Of a stretch of 64,000 nucleotides of DNA, positions 45,981 through 54,776 are shown one piece after another; position 1 is the stretch's first letter, and every line of letters starts with the position of its first letter. Under the pieces are notes generated by a model. It saw only the letters and a program-made list of their open reading frames with translations, searched no databases and was not told the DNA's origin. The stretch comes from Mycobacterium malmoense (GTDB lineage: Bacteria > Actinomycetota > Actinomycetes > Mycobacteriales > Mycobacteriaceae): positions 3,162,001 through 3,226,000 of the forward strand of contig NZ_CP080999.1 of assembly GCF_019645855.1 (NCBI RefSeq). Reading direction: 5' to 3'. The position numbers were made by a program, and so were the translations under genes.

Positions 45981-46006
45981 GGTTTTGTAAGGTATATACA
46001 AAAACC
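45981..46006. promoter_or_regulatory. Palindrome in the fasII promoter, candidate MabR operator
   Basis: GGTTTTGTA-N7-TACAAAAACC is a near-perfect inverted repeat (one extra A) that ends 63 bases before fabD in an AT-rich stretch unlike its surroundings. The position is right for control of fabD-acpM-kasA-kasB-accD6. Confidence 0.6.
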
Positions 46007-46069
46007 TAAGACGAGGTTCATAATCTGTTACACCCGCCAAAACCCTTTCCACAGTGTTCTCTTAGACAC

Positions 46070-46978
46070 GTGATTGCATTGCTTGCGCCCGGACAGGGTT
46101 CGCAGACCGAGGGGATGCTGTCGCCCTGGCTGGAGCTGCCAGGCACCGCCGACCAGCTGACCCTGTGGTCGAAGGCCAGCGGCCTGGACCTCGTGCGGCT
46201 CGGGACCACCGCGTCGACCGAGGAGATCACCGACACGGCGGTCACCCAGCCGCTGGTCGTGGCCGCCACGCTGCTCGCCCACCAGGAGCTGACCAAGCGC
46301 GGCCTGCTTGCCGGCGAGGAATTGATCGTGGCGGGGCACTCGGTCGGCGAAATCGCGGCCTACGCGATCGCCGGCGTGCTGGCCGCCGACGACGCCGTCG
46401 CGCTGGCCGCCACCCGCGGCGCCGAGATGGCCAAGGCCTGCGCCGTCGAGCCAACCGGCATGTCCGCGGTGCTCGGTGGTGAGGAGGCCGAGGTGCTGAG
46501 CCGCCTCGAGCAACTCGGGCTCTTCCCCGCGAACCGCAACGGTGCCGGTCAGATCGTCGCCGCGGGCCCGCTCGCCGCATTGGAGAAGCTCGCCGAAGAC
46601 CCACCGGCGAAGGCCCGGGTGCGCGCGCTCGGTGTGGCCGGAGCGTTCCACACCAAGTACATGGCCCCGGCTTTGGACGGCTACGCCGCGGCGGCGGCCG
46701 CCGTCATGACCGCCGAGCCCACCGCCACGCTGCTGTCGAACCACGACGGTAAGCCGGTGGCTTCCGCGGCCGCGGCGATGGACACGCTCGTCGCTCAGCT
46801 GACCCAGCCGGTGCGCTGGGACCTGTGCACCGCGACGCTGCGCGAGCACCATCTCACGGCGATCGTGGAGTTCCCTCCCGCGGGCACTCTCACCGGTATC
46901 GCCAAGCGCGAACTTCGGGGAGTTACGGCCCGTGCCGTCAAGTCACCCGCAGATCTGGACGAGTTGGCGAACCTCTAA
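46070..46978 (+). CDS. fabD: Malonyl-CoA:ACP transacylase
   Basis: 302 residues from the GTG at 46070, the family length in mycobacteria. It loads malonyl groups on AcpM for FAS-II. The nucleophile Ser91 lies in AGHSVGEIA and the catalytic His194 in GAFHTKYM; the start IALLAPGQGSQ is the usual oxyanion strand. First gene of the fasII operon. Confidence 0.97.
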   Translation: MIALLAPGQGSQTEGMLSPWLELPGTADQLTLWSKASGLDLVRLGTTASTEEITDTAVTQPLVVAATLLAHQELTKRGLLAGEELIVAGHSVGEIAAYAIAGVLAADDAVALAATRGAEMAKACAVEPTGMSAVLGGEEAEVLSRLEQLGLFPANRNGAGQIVAAGPLAALEKLAEDPPAKARVRALGVAGAFHTKYMAPALDGYAAAAAAVMTAEPTATLLSNHDGKPVASAAAAMDTLVAQLTQPVRWDLCTATLREHHLTAIVEFPPAGTLTGIAKRELRGVTARAVKSPADLDELANL

Positions 46979-47060
46979 ACTGCCCGCTTTCGCCAGAACA
47001 ATAACAACTGCAAACGTCAACCCGATTTGCACACAACACATTACGAAGGGAAATAAGGCT

Positions 47061-47408
47061 GTGGCCGTCACTCAGGAAGAAATCATCGCCGGTATCGCCG
47101 AGATCATCGAAGAGGTCACCGGCATCGAGCCGTCCGAGGTCACCCCGGAGAAGTCGTTCGTCGACGACCTGGACATCGACTCGCTGTCGATGGTCGAGAT
47201 CGCCGTGCAAACCGAGGACAAGTACGGCGTCAAGATCCCCGACGAGGACCTCGCCGGTCTGCGCACCGTCGGTGACGTCGTCGCCTACATCCAGAAGCTC
47301 GAGGAAGAGGACCCCGAGGCCGCCGCTGCGCTGCGCGCCAAGCTCGAGGCGGAGAACCCCGACGCCGTTGCCAACGTCAAGGCAAGGCTGGAAGCGGAAA
47401 GCAAGTGA
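47061..47408 (+). CDS. acpM: Meromycolate extension acyl carrier protein
   Basis: 115 residues from the GTG at 47061. The phosphopantetheine serine is Ser41 in DLDIDSLSMVEI. The acidic, helical tail beyond residue 80 (EEEDPEAAAALRAKLEAEN) is the extension that sets AcpM apart from ordinary ACPs. It overlaps kasA by four bases (GTGA). Confidence 0.98.
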   Translation: MAVTQEEIIAGIAEIIEEVTGIEPSEVTPEKSFVDDLDIDSLSMVEIAVQTEDKYGVKIPDEDLAGLRTVGDVVAYIQKLEEEDPEAAAALRAKLEAENPDAVANVKARLEAESK

Positions 47409-48655
47409 CCAAACCTTCCACTGCTAATGGCGGTTACCCCAGCGTCGTGGTAACCGCCGTCGCGGCGACGACGTCGATCGCGCCAGACATCGAGAGCACG
47501 TGGAAGGGTTTGTTGTCCGGCGAGAGCGGCATCCGCGTGCTCGAAGACGAGTTCGTCACCAAGTGGGACCTGCCCGTCAAGATCGGTGGACACCTCAAGG
47601 AGCCGATCGACAACCACATGGGCCGGCTGGACCTGCGGCGCATGTCGTACGTCCAGCGCTTGGCCAAATTCCTGAGCGGCCAGCTGTGGGAGGCGGCGGG
47701 CAGCCCCGAGGTCGATCCGGACCGCTTCTCGGTCGTGGTCGGCACGGGCCTGGGTGGCGCCGAGCGGATCGTGGAGAGCTATGACCTGATGAACGAGGGC
47801 GGCCCCCGCAAGGTGTCGCCGCTCGCCGTTCAGATGATCATGCCCAACGGTGCCGCCGCGACCGTCGGGCTGCAGCTGGGGGCGCGCGCCGGAGTGATGA
47901 CCCCGGTGTCGGCCTGCTCGTCGGGCTCGGAGGCCATCGCCCACGCATGGCGCCAGATCGTCATGGGTGATGCGGACGTCGCCGTCGCAGGCGGTGTCGA
48001 GGGCCCGATCGAGGCGCTGCCCATCGCGGCGTTCTCGATGATGCGGGCCATGTCGACCCGCAACGACGAGCCCGAGCGCGCCTCACGTCCGTTCGACAAG
48101 GACCGCGACGGCTTCGTGTTCGGCGAGGCCGGGGCGCTCATGCTGATCGAGACCGAGGAGCACGCCCGGGCCCGCGGCGCCAGGCCGCTGGCCCGGCTGC
48201 TCGGTGCCGGCATCACCTCGGACGCCTTCCACATGGTGGCGCCCGCGGCGGATGGCATGCGTGCCGGCAGGGCGATGACGCGGTCGCTGGAGCTGGCGGG
48301 CCTATCCCCCAAGGATGTCGACCACGTCAACGCGCACGGCACGGCGACGCCGATCGGCGACACCGCCGAGGCCAACGCCATTCGGGTCGCCGGTTGCGAG
48401 CGGGCCGCGGTGTACGCGCCGAAGTCGGCGCTGGGCCACTCCATCGGCGCGGTCGGCGCGCTGGAATCTGTCCTCACGGTATTGACCCTTCGGGACGGCG
48501 TCATACCGCCCACGCTGAACTACGAGACCCCCGATCCCGAGATCGACCTTGATGTTGTCGCGGGCGAACCTCGCTACGGCGATTTCCGTTACGCGATCAA
48601 CAACTCGTTCGGATTCGGCGGCCACAACGTGGCGCTCGCGTTCGGGCGTTACTAA
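47405..48655 (+). CDS. kasA: Beta-ketoacyl-ACP synthase KasA
   Basis: 416 residues from the GTG at 47405. It condenses malonyl-AcpM with growing acyl chains in meromycolate elongation and is the target of thiolactomycin. The catalytic set is complete: Cys171 in SACSSGSEA, His311 in VNAHGTATP, Lys340 in KSALGH and His345. Confidence 0.98.
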   Translation: MTKPSTANGGYPSVVVTAVAATTSIAPDIESTWKGLLSGESGIRVLEDEFVTKWDLPVKIGGHLKEPIDNHMGRLDLRRMSYVQRLAKFLSGQLWEAAGSPEVDPDRFSVVVGTGLGGAERIVESYDLMNEGGPRKVSPLAVQMIMPNGAAATVGLQLGARAGVMTPVSACSSGSEAIAHAWRQIVMGDADVAVAGGVEGPIEALPIAAFSMMRAMSTRNDEPERASRPFDKDRDGFVFGEAGALMLIETEEHARARGARPLARLLGAGITSDAFHMVAPAADGMRAGRAMTRSLELAGLSPKDVDHVNAHGTATPIGDTAEANAIRVAGCERAAVYAPKSALGHSIGAVGALESVLTVLTLRDGVIPPTLNYETPDPEIDLDVVAGEPRYGDFRYAINNSFGFGGHNVALAFGRY

Positions 48656-48719
48656 AGCTGGATGGTGGTGACCCGGCTCGCGATCACCACTAAGCACGGA
48701 AGGAACCTTTGCAAGACCC

Positions 48720-49973
48720 ATGACAGAGCTGGTTACCGGGAAAGCTTTCCCGAATGTGGTCGTCACCGGTATCGCCATGACGACCGCCCTAGCATCCGAC
48801 GTGGAGACCACCTGGAAGTTGTTGCTGGACAGCCAAAGCGGTATCCGCGTCCTCGAGGACCCGTTTGTCGAGGAGTTCGACCTGCCGGTCCGCATCGGTG
48901 GGCATCTCGTGGAGGAGTTCGACAGCCAGCTGACGCGCGTCGAGCTGCGCCGGACGGGCTACCTGCAAAGGATGTCCACCGTCTTGGGCCGCCGGGTGTG
49001 GGAGAACGCCGGCTCGCCCGAGGTCGACACCAACCGGCTGATGGTGTCCATCGGCACCGGTCTGGGTTCGTCGGAGGAAATGGTCTTCAGCTACGACGAC
49101 ATGCGCGCCCGCGGCACCAAGGCGGTCTCTCCCTTGGGCGTGCAGAAGTACATGCCCAACGGTGCGGCCGCGGCGGTCGGGCTGGAACGGCACGCCAAGG
49201 CCGGGGTGATGACACCGGTGTCGGCGTGCGCTTCCGGTTGCGAGGCGATCGCCCGGGCTTGGCAACAGATCGTGCTGGGTGAGGCCGACATGGCCATTTG
49301 CGGCGGTGTGGAGACCAAGATCGAGGCGGTGCCGATCGCGGCGTTCTCCGCGATGCGCATCGTGATGTCGACCAACAACGACGATCCCGCCGGCGCTTGT
49401 CGCCCCTTCGACCGGGACCGGGACGGTTTCGTGTTCGGCGAGGCCGGTGCGCTCATGGTGATCGAGACCGAGGAGCACGCGAAGGCTCGCGGCGCCAACA
49501 TCCTGGCCCGGATCATGGGGGCCAGCATTACCTCGGATGGCTTCCACATGGTGGCGCCGGACCCCAACGGCGAACGCGCCGGGCATGCGATGAGCCGCGC
49601 GATCCAGCTCGCGGGCTTGGCTCCGGGCGACATCGACCACGTCAACGCCCATGCCACCGGCACGCAGGTCGGTGACTTGGCCGAAGGCAAAGCCATCAAC
49701 AATGCCCTCGGCAGCAATAAGCCGGCCGTGTATGCGCCCAAGTCCGCCCTCGGCCACTCGGTGGGTGCGGTCGGCGCGGTGGAGTCGATCCTGACCGTGC
49801 TCGCGTTGCGGGACCAAGTGGTTCCGCCGACACTGAACCTCGTAAACCTCGATCCGGAGATCGACTTGGACGTGGTGGCGGGCAAGCCGCGGCCGGGCAA
49901 ATACCGGTACGCGATCAACAACTCGTTCGGATTCGGCGGGCACAACGTCGCACTCGCCTTCGGGCGGTACTGA
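48720..49973 (+). CDS. kasB: Beta-ketoacyl-ACP synthase KasB
   Basis: 417 residues from the ATG at 48720. It extends meromycolates to full length; loss in M. tuberculosis shortens mycolates and removes acid-fastness. Catalytic Cys170 (SACASGCEA), His311 (VNAHATGTQ) and the KSALGHSVG motif are intact. It is clearly paralogous to kasA, sharing the closing NNSFGFGGHNVALAFGRY. Confidence 0.98.
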   Translation: MTELVTGKAFPNVVVTGIAMTTALASDVETTWKLLLDSQSGIRVLEDPFVEEFDLPVRIGGHLVEEFDSQLTRVELRRTGYLQRMSTVLGRRVWENAGSPEVDTNRLMVSIGTGLGSSEEMVFSYDDMRARGTKAVSPLGVQKYMPNGAAAAVGLERHAKAGVMTPVSACASGCEAIARAWQQIVLGEADMAICGGVETKIEAVPIAAFSAMRIVMSTNNDDPAGACRPFDRDRDGFVFGEAGALMVIETEEHAKARGANILARIMGASITSDGFHMVAPDPNGERAGHAMSRAIQLAGLAPGDIDHVNAHATGTQVGDLAEGKAINNALGSNKPAVYAPKSALGHSVGAVGAVESILTVLALRDQVVPPTLNLVNLDPEIDLDVVAGKPRPGKYRYAINNSFGFGGHNVALAFGRY

Positions 49974-50016
49974 CCCCGTTTCATACTCGGAGCACACGCG
50001 GAACAGGAGACCTGCG

Positions 50017-51450
50017 ATGACACTTATGGCCCCCGAGGCGGTTGGCGAGTCGCTCGACCCCCGCGACCCCTTGCTGCGTCTGAGCAATTTCTTCGACGAC
50101 GGAAGCGTGGAGCTCCTGCACGAGCGTGACCGCTCGGGCGTGCTTTCCGCCGCCGGGACGGTGAATGGCATGCGCACCATCGCCTTCTGCACGGACGGCA
50201 CCGTGATGGGTGGCGCGATGGGCACCGAGGGTTGCGCGCACATCGTCAACGCCTACGACACCGCCATCGAGGAGCAGAGCCCGATCGTGGGGATCTGGCA
50301 CTCGGGCGGGGCCCGGCTGGCCGAAGGCGTGCGCGCGCTGCACGCGGTCGGGACGGTGTTCGAGGCCATGATCCGCGCGTCGGGCTACATCCCGCAGATC
50401 TCGGTGGTCGTCGGTTTCGCGGCCGGCGGCGCCGCCTACGGTCCGGCGCTCACCGACGTCATCGTGATGGCGCCGGAGAGCCGCGTGTTCGTCACCGGTC
50501 CCGACGTGGTGCGCAGCGTCACCGGCGAGGACGTCGACATGGCGTCGCTGGGTGGCCCGGAGACCCACCACAAGAAATCCGGGGTGTGCCACATCGTCGC
50601 CGACGACGAGCTCGACGCCTACGAGCGCGGCCGCCGGCTGGTCGGATTGTTCTGCCAGCAAGGCCATTTCGACCGCAGCAAGGCCGAGGCCGGTGACACC
50701 GACATCCACGCGCTGCTGCCCGAATCGGCCCGGCGAGCCTATGACGTCCATCCGATCGTGACCGCGATCCTGGACACGAATGATGACGGCACGCCGTCCT
50801 TCGACGAGTTCCAGGCCAATTGGGCGCCGTCGATGGTGGTCGGGCTGGGCCGGCTGTCCGGCCGCGCCGTCGGCGTGCTGGCCAACAACCCGTTGCGCCT
50901 CGGCGGCTGCCTGAACTCCGAAAGCGCCGAGAAGGCAGCGCGTTTCGTGCGCCTGTGCGACGCGTTCGGGATCCCGCTGATCGTGGTCGTCGACGTCCCC
51001 GGCTATCTGCCGGGCGTCGACCAGGAGTGGGGCGGCGTGGTGCGCCGCGGCGCCAAGCTGCTGCACGCGTTCGGTGAGTGCACCGTTCCGCGCGTCACAC
51101 TGGTCACCCGAAAGACCTACGGCGGGGCCTACATCGCGATGAACTCCCGCTCGCTGAACGCGACCAAAGTGTTCGCCTGGCCGGACGCCGAGGTCGCGGT
51201 GATGGGTGCCAAGGCCGCCGTCGGCATCCTGCACAAGAAGAAGCTGGCCGCCGCGCCGGACCACGAACGCGAAGCCCTGCACGATGAGTTGGCCGCCGAG
51301 CACGAGCGGATCGCCGGCGGTGTGGACAGCGCCATCGAGATCGGTGTGGTCGACGAGAAGATCGACCCGGCACACACGCGCAGCAAGCTCACCGAGGCGC
51401 TGGCCCAGGCGCCGGCGCGCCGCGGCCGCCACAAGAACATCCCGCTCTAG
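50017..51450 (+). CDS. accD6: Acyl-CoA carboxylase beta subunit AccD6
   Basis: 477 residues from the ATG at 50017. It is the carboxyltransferase that makes malonyl-CoA with AccA3 and feeds FabD. Oxyanion-forming Gly pairs are visible in the N-lobe (WHSGGARLAEG, GFAAGGAAYGPA) and in the C-lobe (VPGYLPG, RKTYGGAYIAM). Last gene of the fasII unit. Confidence 0.96.
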   Translation: MTLMAPEAVGESLDPRDPLLRLSNFFDDGSVELLHERDRSGVLSAAGTVNGMRTIAFCTDGTVMGGAMGTEGCAHIVNAYDTAIEEQSPIVGIWHSGGARLAEGVRALHAVGTVFEAMIRASGYIPQISVVVGFAAGGAAYGPALTDVIVMAPESRVFVTGPDVVRSVTGEDVDMASLGGPETHHKKSGVCHIVADDELDAYERGRRLVGLFCQQGHFDRSKAEAGDTDIHALLPESARRAYDVHPIVTAILDTNDDGTPSFDEFQANWAPSMVVGLGRLSGRAVGVLANNPLRLGGCLNSESAEKAARFVRLCDAFGIPLIVVVDVPGYLPGVDQEWGGVVRRGAKLLHAFGECTVPRVTLVTRKTYGGAYIAMNSRSLNATKVFAWPDAEVAVMGAKAAVGILHKKKLAAAPDHEREALHDELAAEHERIAGGVDSAIEIGVVDEKIDPAHTRSKLTEALAQAPARRGRHKNIPL

Positions 51451-51480
51451 TCACCTTTCACCCGCGAGCCCCCTTCACCC

Positions 51481-51540
51481 GCGAGCAGACGCGGAATCGC
51501 ACTGCGCGGGGCCCGCGCGTGCGATTCTGTGTCTGCTCGC
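51481..51540. repeat. 60-bp palindromic element, family A, left of the DUF559-like gene
   Basis: Arms of 20 bases (GCGAGCAGACGCGGAATCGC and its near-complement at 51521) surround a 20-base GC-rich centre; two mismatches. It follows the accD6 stop by 31 bases. A near-identical copy with the same size and spacing is at 52491-52550. Confidence 0.85.
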
Positions 51541-51597
51541 GCGCGTTATCCCCAGGGGTGACTGGTCGATACCGAATAGCCCCCGCATGCTTCCGCG

Positions 51598-52485
51598 ATG
51601 CACACCGATGCTCTTGCGGTCCTGGAGAAGGCCGGCGGTTTCGCCACAACCACACAACTGCTGACGGTCATGACTCGTCAACAGCTCGACGTTCAAGTCA
51701 AGAACGGCAAACTGATTCGCGTGTGGTATGGCGTCTACGCGGCCGAGCAACCAAATCTGTTGGGCCGCCTGGCCGCGCTCGACATCTTCATGGGCCGACC
51801 GGCCGTCGCCTGCATGGGCACAGCCGCCTCGTTATACGGCTTCGATACCGAAAACACCGCTGCCACCCACGTGCTCGATCCCGGTGTGCGAATGCGCCCC
51901 ACGACCGGACTGATGGTTCACCAACGCACCGGCGCCCCGCTGCGACGGACGGCGGGGCGCCTGGCGACCACGCCGGCATGGACCGCCGTGGAGGTCGCAC
52001 GGCAGTTGCGGCGCCCGCGAGCACTGGCAACGCTCGACGCCGCATTGCATTCCCTGCGGTGCACCCGGACCGAAATCGAAAGCGCCGTCGCCGAACAGCG
52101 AGGGCGTCGGGGCATTGTGGCGGTGCGCGAACTCCTCCCCTTTGCCGATGGACGCGCGGAATCGGCCATGGAAAGCGAGGCCCGGCTCGTGATGATCGAC
52201 CACGGCCTACCGCTTCCGGAGCTCCAATATCCAATCCGCGACCATGACGGCGAGCTGTGGCGCGTCGACTTCGCTTGGCCGGAAGTGCATTTGGCGGCTG
52301 AATATGAAAGCATCGATTGGCACGCGGGGCCGAAGGAGATGCTCCGCGACAAAAGACGGTGGGGCAAAATCCAGGAGATCGGCTGGACGATCATTCCCAT
52401 CGTCGTCCACGACGTAAGGCGCGAACCCGATCGCCTCGCCCTACGAATCGCCACCCATCTAGAGCGTCCGCGTCTGGCTGGCTAA
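51598..52485 (+). CDS. AbiEi-antitoxin-like / DUF559 domain protein
   Basis: 295 residues from the ATG at 51598. The N-terminus looks like the winged-helix AbiEi-type antitoxin domain (GGFATTTQLLTVMTRQQLDVQVKNGKL, then WYGVYA). The C-terminus resembles the Vsr-like DUF559 nuclease fold, with E(S/A)xARLVMIDHGLPLPELQYPI, then WRVDFAWPEVHLAAEYES carrying the Asp and Glu expected of a PD-(D/E)xK site. Such proteins are common and mostly solitary in mycobacteria; activity is unproven. No toxin gene lies next to it. Two copies of a 60-bp palindrome flank it. Confidence 0.75.
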   Translation: MHTDALAVLEKAGGFATTTQLLTVMTRQQLDVQVKNGKLIRVWYGVYAAEQPNLLGRLAALDIFMGRPAVACMGTAASLYGFDTENTAATHVLDPGVRMRPTTGLMVHQRTGAPLRRTAGRLATTPAWTAVEVARQLRRPRALATLDAALHSLRCTRTEIESAVAEQRGRRGIVAVRELLPFADGRAESAMESEARLVMIDHGLPLPELQYPIRDHDGELWRVDFAWPEVHLAAEYESIDWHAGPKEMLRDKRRWGKIQEIGWTIIPIVVHDVRREPDRLALRIATHLERPRLAG

Positions 52486-52490
52486 CGCTG

Positions 52491-52550
52491 GCGAGCAGAC
52501 GCAGAATCGCACGCGCGGGCCCCGCGCCGTGCGATTCTGTGTCTGCTCGC
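52491..52550. repeat. 60-bp palindromic element, family A, right of the DUF559-like gene
   Basis: GCGAGCAGACGCAGAATCGC at 52491 faces GCGATTCTGTGTCTGCTCGC at 52531. Same size and plan as the copy at 51481. It lies in the 71 bases between the DUF559-like gene and the convergent monooxygenase gene. Confidence 0.85.
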
Positions 52551-52556
52551 GGCAGG

Positions 52557-54131
52557 CTAGCGGCCCAGGACCTGCGAGAGTGCCCGGCGCAGTTGGCCTT
52601 CCGGATCGGCGGGCAGTGCGTCCACACGCCATGCCACGAAGGCGTCAGGGCGGACCAAAAGCGCGCCGGAAGGCGCGAGCCCAGTGGCAGCGACCCAGGC
52701 GTCGTCGATGCGCTGCATGATGATCGGGATGCCCAGGGCCGACGCCGAATCCACCGCGGCGCGCCATCGCTCGTCCCCCGTCAGCACGGTGAACCCGGGG
52801 CCGAGCAGGTCGAGCGTCGACACCCCCTCCCGCACCCACACGTGCGGCACCCGGGTGCCGGACTGCCCCCGCAACTCGTCCACCAACGACACGGCGTCCG
52901 TGTCCGCGGCCGGGGCCGCATCGGAAACGACTGCCGCCGAGCGGTATTGGTAGCCGATGAGCAGGGCGAACATCGGCTCCTCTTCGTCCGGCGGCAGTTG
53001 CGGTCGGTTGTCGTCCAGCCTGAGGAGCACCAGCGGCGGCCCACTCAGCGACTGGCGGGCGTTGAACCGCCCGACGGGGTGCCGCTCGGCGTGGTAGGTG
53101 TTCAGCAGCGCGGGCCGGGCCCGGCCGTTCACCACGGCGGCGAGCTTCCAGGCCAGGTTGTCCGCGCTCTGGATGGCCGTGTTCGCCCCGCCGGCCTTGA
53201 ACGGCGGCATGGTGTGGGCGGCGTCGCCGACGAGAAATACTCGCCCGCATTGGAATTGGTCGGCCACCCGCTCGTAGGGTTGCCACGAGGCGACTTCGAT
53301 GATCTGCACGTCGATCGGCTCACCGATGGCTCGGGTCAGCAGCTCGGCGCAGTACTCCGGGGTGAACTGCTCCGCCGTTTCGCCCTCGCCCGGCAGGTAC
53401 GTGGTGATGAACATGCCCAGGTCGTCCTCGACGACCAGGAAGATCCCGTCCACGTCGGCGTTTTTGACCTGCACGCCATCCCCGTCGCCCAGGTTCGGGA
53501 CAAACTTCCGCCACGGCGCCTTGAAGTAGGCGAAGACGACAAAGATCGGCAGCGCGCCGTATCCCGACGTGGTGACGCCGAGCCGGTCCCGGATCGGGCT
53601 GTGCACACCGTCGGCGGCGACGAGGTAGTCGGCGCGCACGCTTTCGGTCGCGCTCGAATCCCGTTCGCGCACAAACACCGTCACGCCGTCGTCGTCCTGC
53701 TCGAACGACAACACCTCAGTTCCGTAGCGAACCTCGCTACCCTGCCGACGCGTCTCGGCCAACAGCATCGGCTCCAGCCTGCTTTGCGGGCAATACTGTG
53801 CGGGCGGCTCGGGGCTCAGCCCGGCGTAGGGCGCGAATATGGCGTCGACGTCCATGGCCGGCGCCTCGTCCGCGCTGTTCAGCGTCGGCTTGACGACCAT
53901 GCCGGACACGCCTTCGGCAACCTTGCGGACCTCGTCGCTCAGGCCCAGAGAGCGCAGGATCTCCAGGCTGCGGAAGCTCAGGTTGCGGGCTTTCGGGTAG
54001 ATGAAGACCTCGCGCCGCTTCTCGACCAGCAGCGACCGAACGCCGTACTTGGCCAGCAGAACCGACGTGGCCAGCCCGCCCACACCGGCGCCGACGATGA
54101 GAACGGGGACACGCGTGACGTTCATGCTCAT
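52557..54131 (-). CDS. FAD-dependent aromatic monooxygenase, PheA/TfdB-like
   Basis: 524 residues from the ATG at 54131 with GAAGGG ahead of it (a second ATG two codons on is possible). It is a class A flavoprotein hydroxylase: the FAD GxGxxG reads GAGVGGLATSVLLAKYG at about residue 14, the DG motif VAADGVHSPIRDRLG and the GD motif VGDAAHTMPPFKAGGANTAI are present, and a thioredoxin-like C-terminal region follows (about 400-524). Such enzymes hydroxylate phenolic or polyketide rings; the substrate is unknown. It overlaps the Ddn-like gene by four bases and likely answers to the TetR gene upstream. Confidence 0.9.
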   Translation of the reverse strand: MSMNVTRVPVLIVGAGVGGLATSVLLAKYGVRSLLVEKRREVFIYPKARNLSFRSLEILRSLGLSDEVRKVAEGVSGMVVKPTLNSADEAPAMDVDAIFAPYAGLSPEPPAQYCPQSRLEPMLLAETRRQGSEVRYGTEVLSFEQDDDGVTVFVRERDSSATESVRADYLVAADGVHSPIRDRLGVTTSGYGALPIFVVFAYFKAPWRKFVPNLGDGDGVQVKNADVDGIFLVVEDDLGMFITTYLPGEGETAEQFTPEYCAELLTRAIGEPIDVQIIEVASWQPYERVADQFQCGRVFLVGDAAHTMPPFKAGGANTAIQSADNLAWKLAAVVNGRARPALLNTYHAERHPVGRFNARQSLSGPPLVLLRLDDNRPQLPPDEEEPMFALLIGYQYRSAAVVSDAAPAADTDAVSLVDELRGQSGTRVPHVWVREGVSTLDLLGPGFTVLTGDERWRAAVDSASALGIPIIMQRIDDAWVAATGLAPSGALLVRPDAFVAWRVDALPADPEGQLRRALSQVLGR

Positions 54132-54655
54132 TTCCCTTCCACGGGTGGGGTCCTGCCGGCCGGATGCAGCCACAGGAACGTCTTCGTTCCCGGGCCGACG
54201 ATGAAGGGCTTTACCAGCGGCGGATAGGCCTTCATCGCCTCGGCGGCGGGGATCAGCTCGGGCCTTTCCAGCGCGTACTCCTTGCCATTCCAGGTGAGCG
54301 TGCATGTCCCGGCGGCCAAAACATTGTGGCACCAATCGACTTCGGGGTATGCGACCCCCAGCACGAAGCCGTCCCCGAGGCGGTACGCGCTCAGCGGGGT
54401 GACGTAGCTTCGCCCGCTGCGCCGCCCGACGTGATGCAGAGCGCCGAGGTTGAAGTACAGCATTCCCACGCGGGTGCCGGCGATCCTGCGCATGGGGCGA
54501 TTCGCCGTCTTGGTGAACCGGCGAATCCTGTCACTGATCCACTTCACCCGCAGCAGCGGCGAGACGCCAAGCAAGAGCAGATACAACCCCACCACGGTCA
54601 CGACGGGCGTCGCCACCATCCGCAGCAAACACACCAACCGGCTGTGACGCGTCAT
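54128..54655 (-). CDS. Ddn-like deazaflavin(F420)-dependent nitroreductase family protein
   Basis: 175 residues from the ATG at 54655. A long hydrophobic N-terminus (VATPVVTVVGLYLLLLGVSP) suggests membrane attachment. The split beta-barrel core shows LHHVGRRSGRSYVTPL and VAYPEVDWCHNVLAAG, typical of the Ddn/PF04075 family, whose members reduce quinones or nitroimidazoles such as pretomanid with F420H2. Coupled with the monooxygenase; the pair may form a small redox pathway. Confidence 0.85.
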   Translation of the reverse strand: MTRHSRLVCLLRMVATPVVTVVGLYLLLLGVSPLLRVKWISDRIRRFTKTANRPMRRIAGTRVGMLYFNLGALHHVGRRSGRSYVTPLSAYRLGDGFVLGVAYPEVDWCHNVLAAGTCTLTWNGKEYALERPELIPAAEAMKAYPPLVKPFIVGPGTKTFLWLHPAGRTPPVEGK

Positions 54656-54776
54656 GCGGCGAGCTCGCTTCCCGTAGATCCCAGGACCAAACAGACGGAA
54701 CTAGTCGGTTCCGTTCTGCATCGAGACTGGCACGGGTCGCCGCGGAGCGCAAGGGCCCCGAGGCGATCAGGGGCTG
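54656..54776. promoter_or_regulatory. Promoter region of the Ddn-like/monooxygenase unit
   Basis: 121 bases between the TetR stop and the Ddn-like start, all on the reverse strand. It contains the 20-bp palindrome listed separately. Confidence 0.5.
54695..54714. promoter_or_regulatory. TetR-type operator ACGGAAC-N6-GTTCCGT
   Basis: A perfect 20-bp inverted repeat 40 bases upstream of the Ddn-like start. Its half CGGTTCCGTT recurs at 55448-55457 in front of the TetR gene, which suggests that the TetR protein binds both. Confidence 0.7.
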
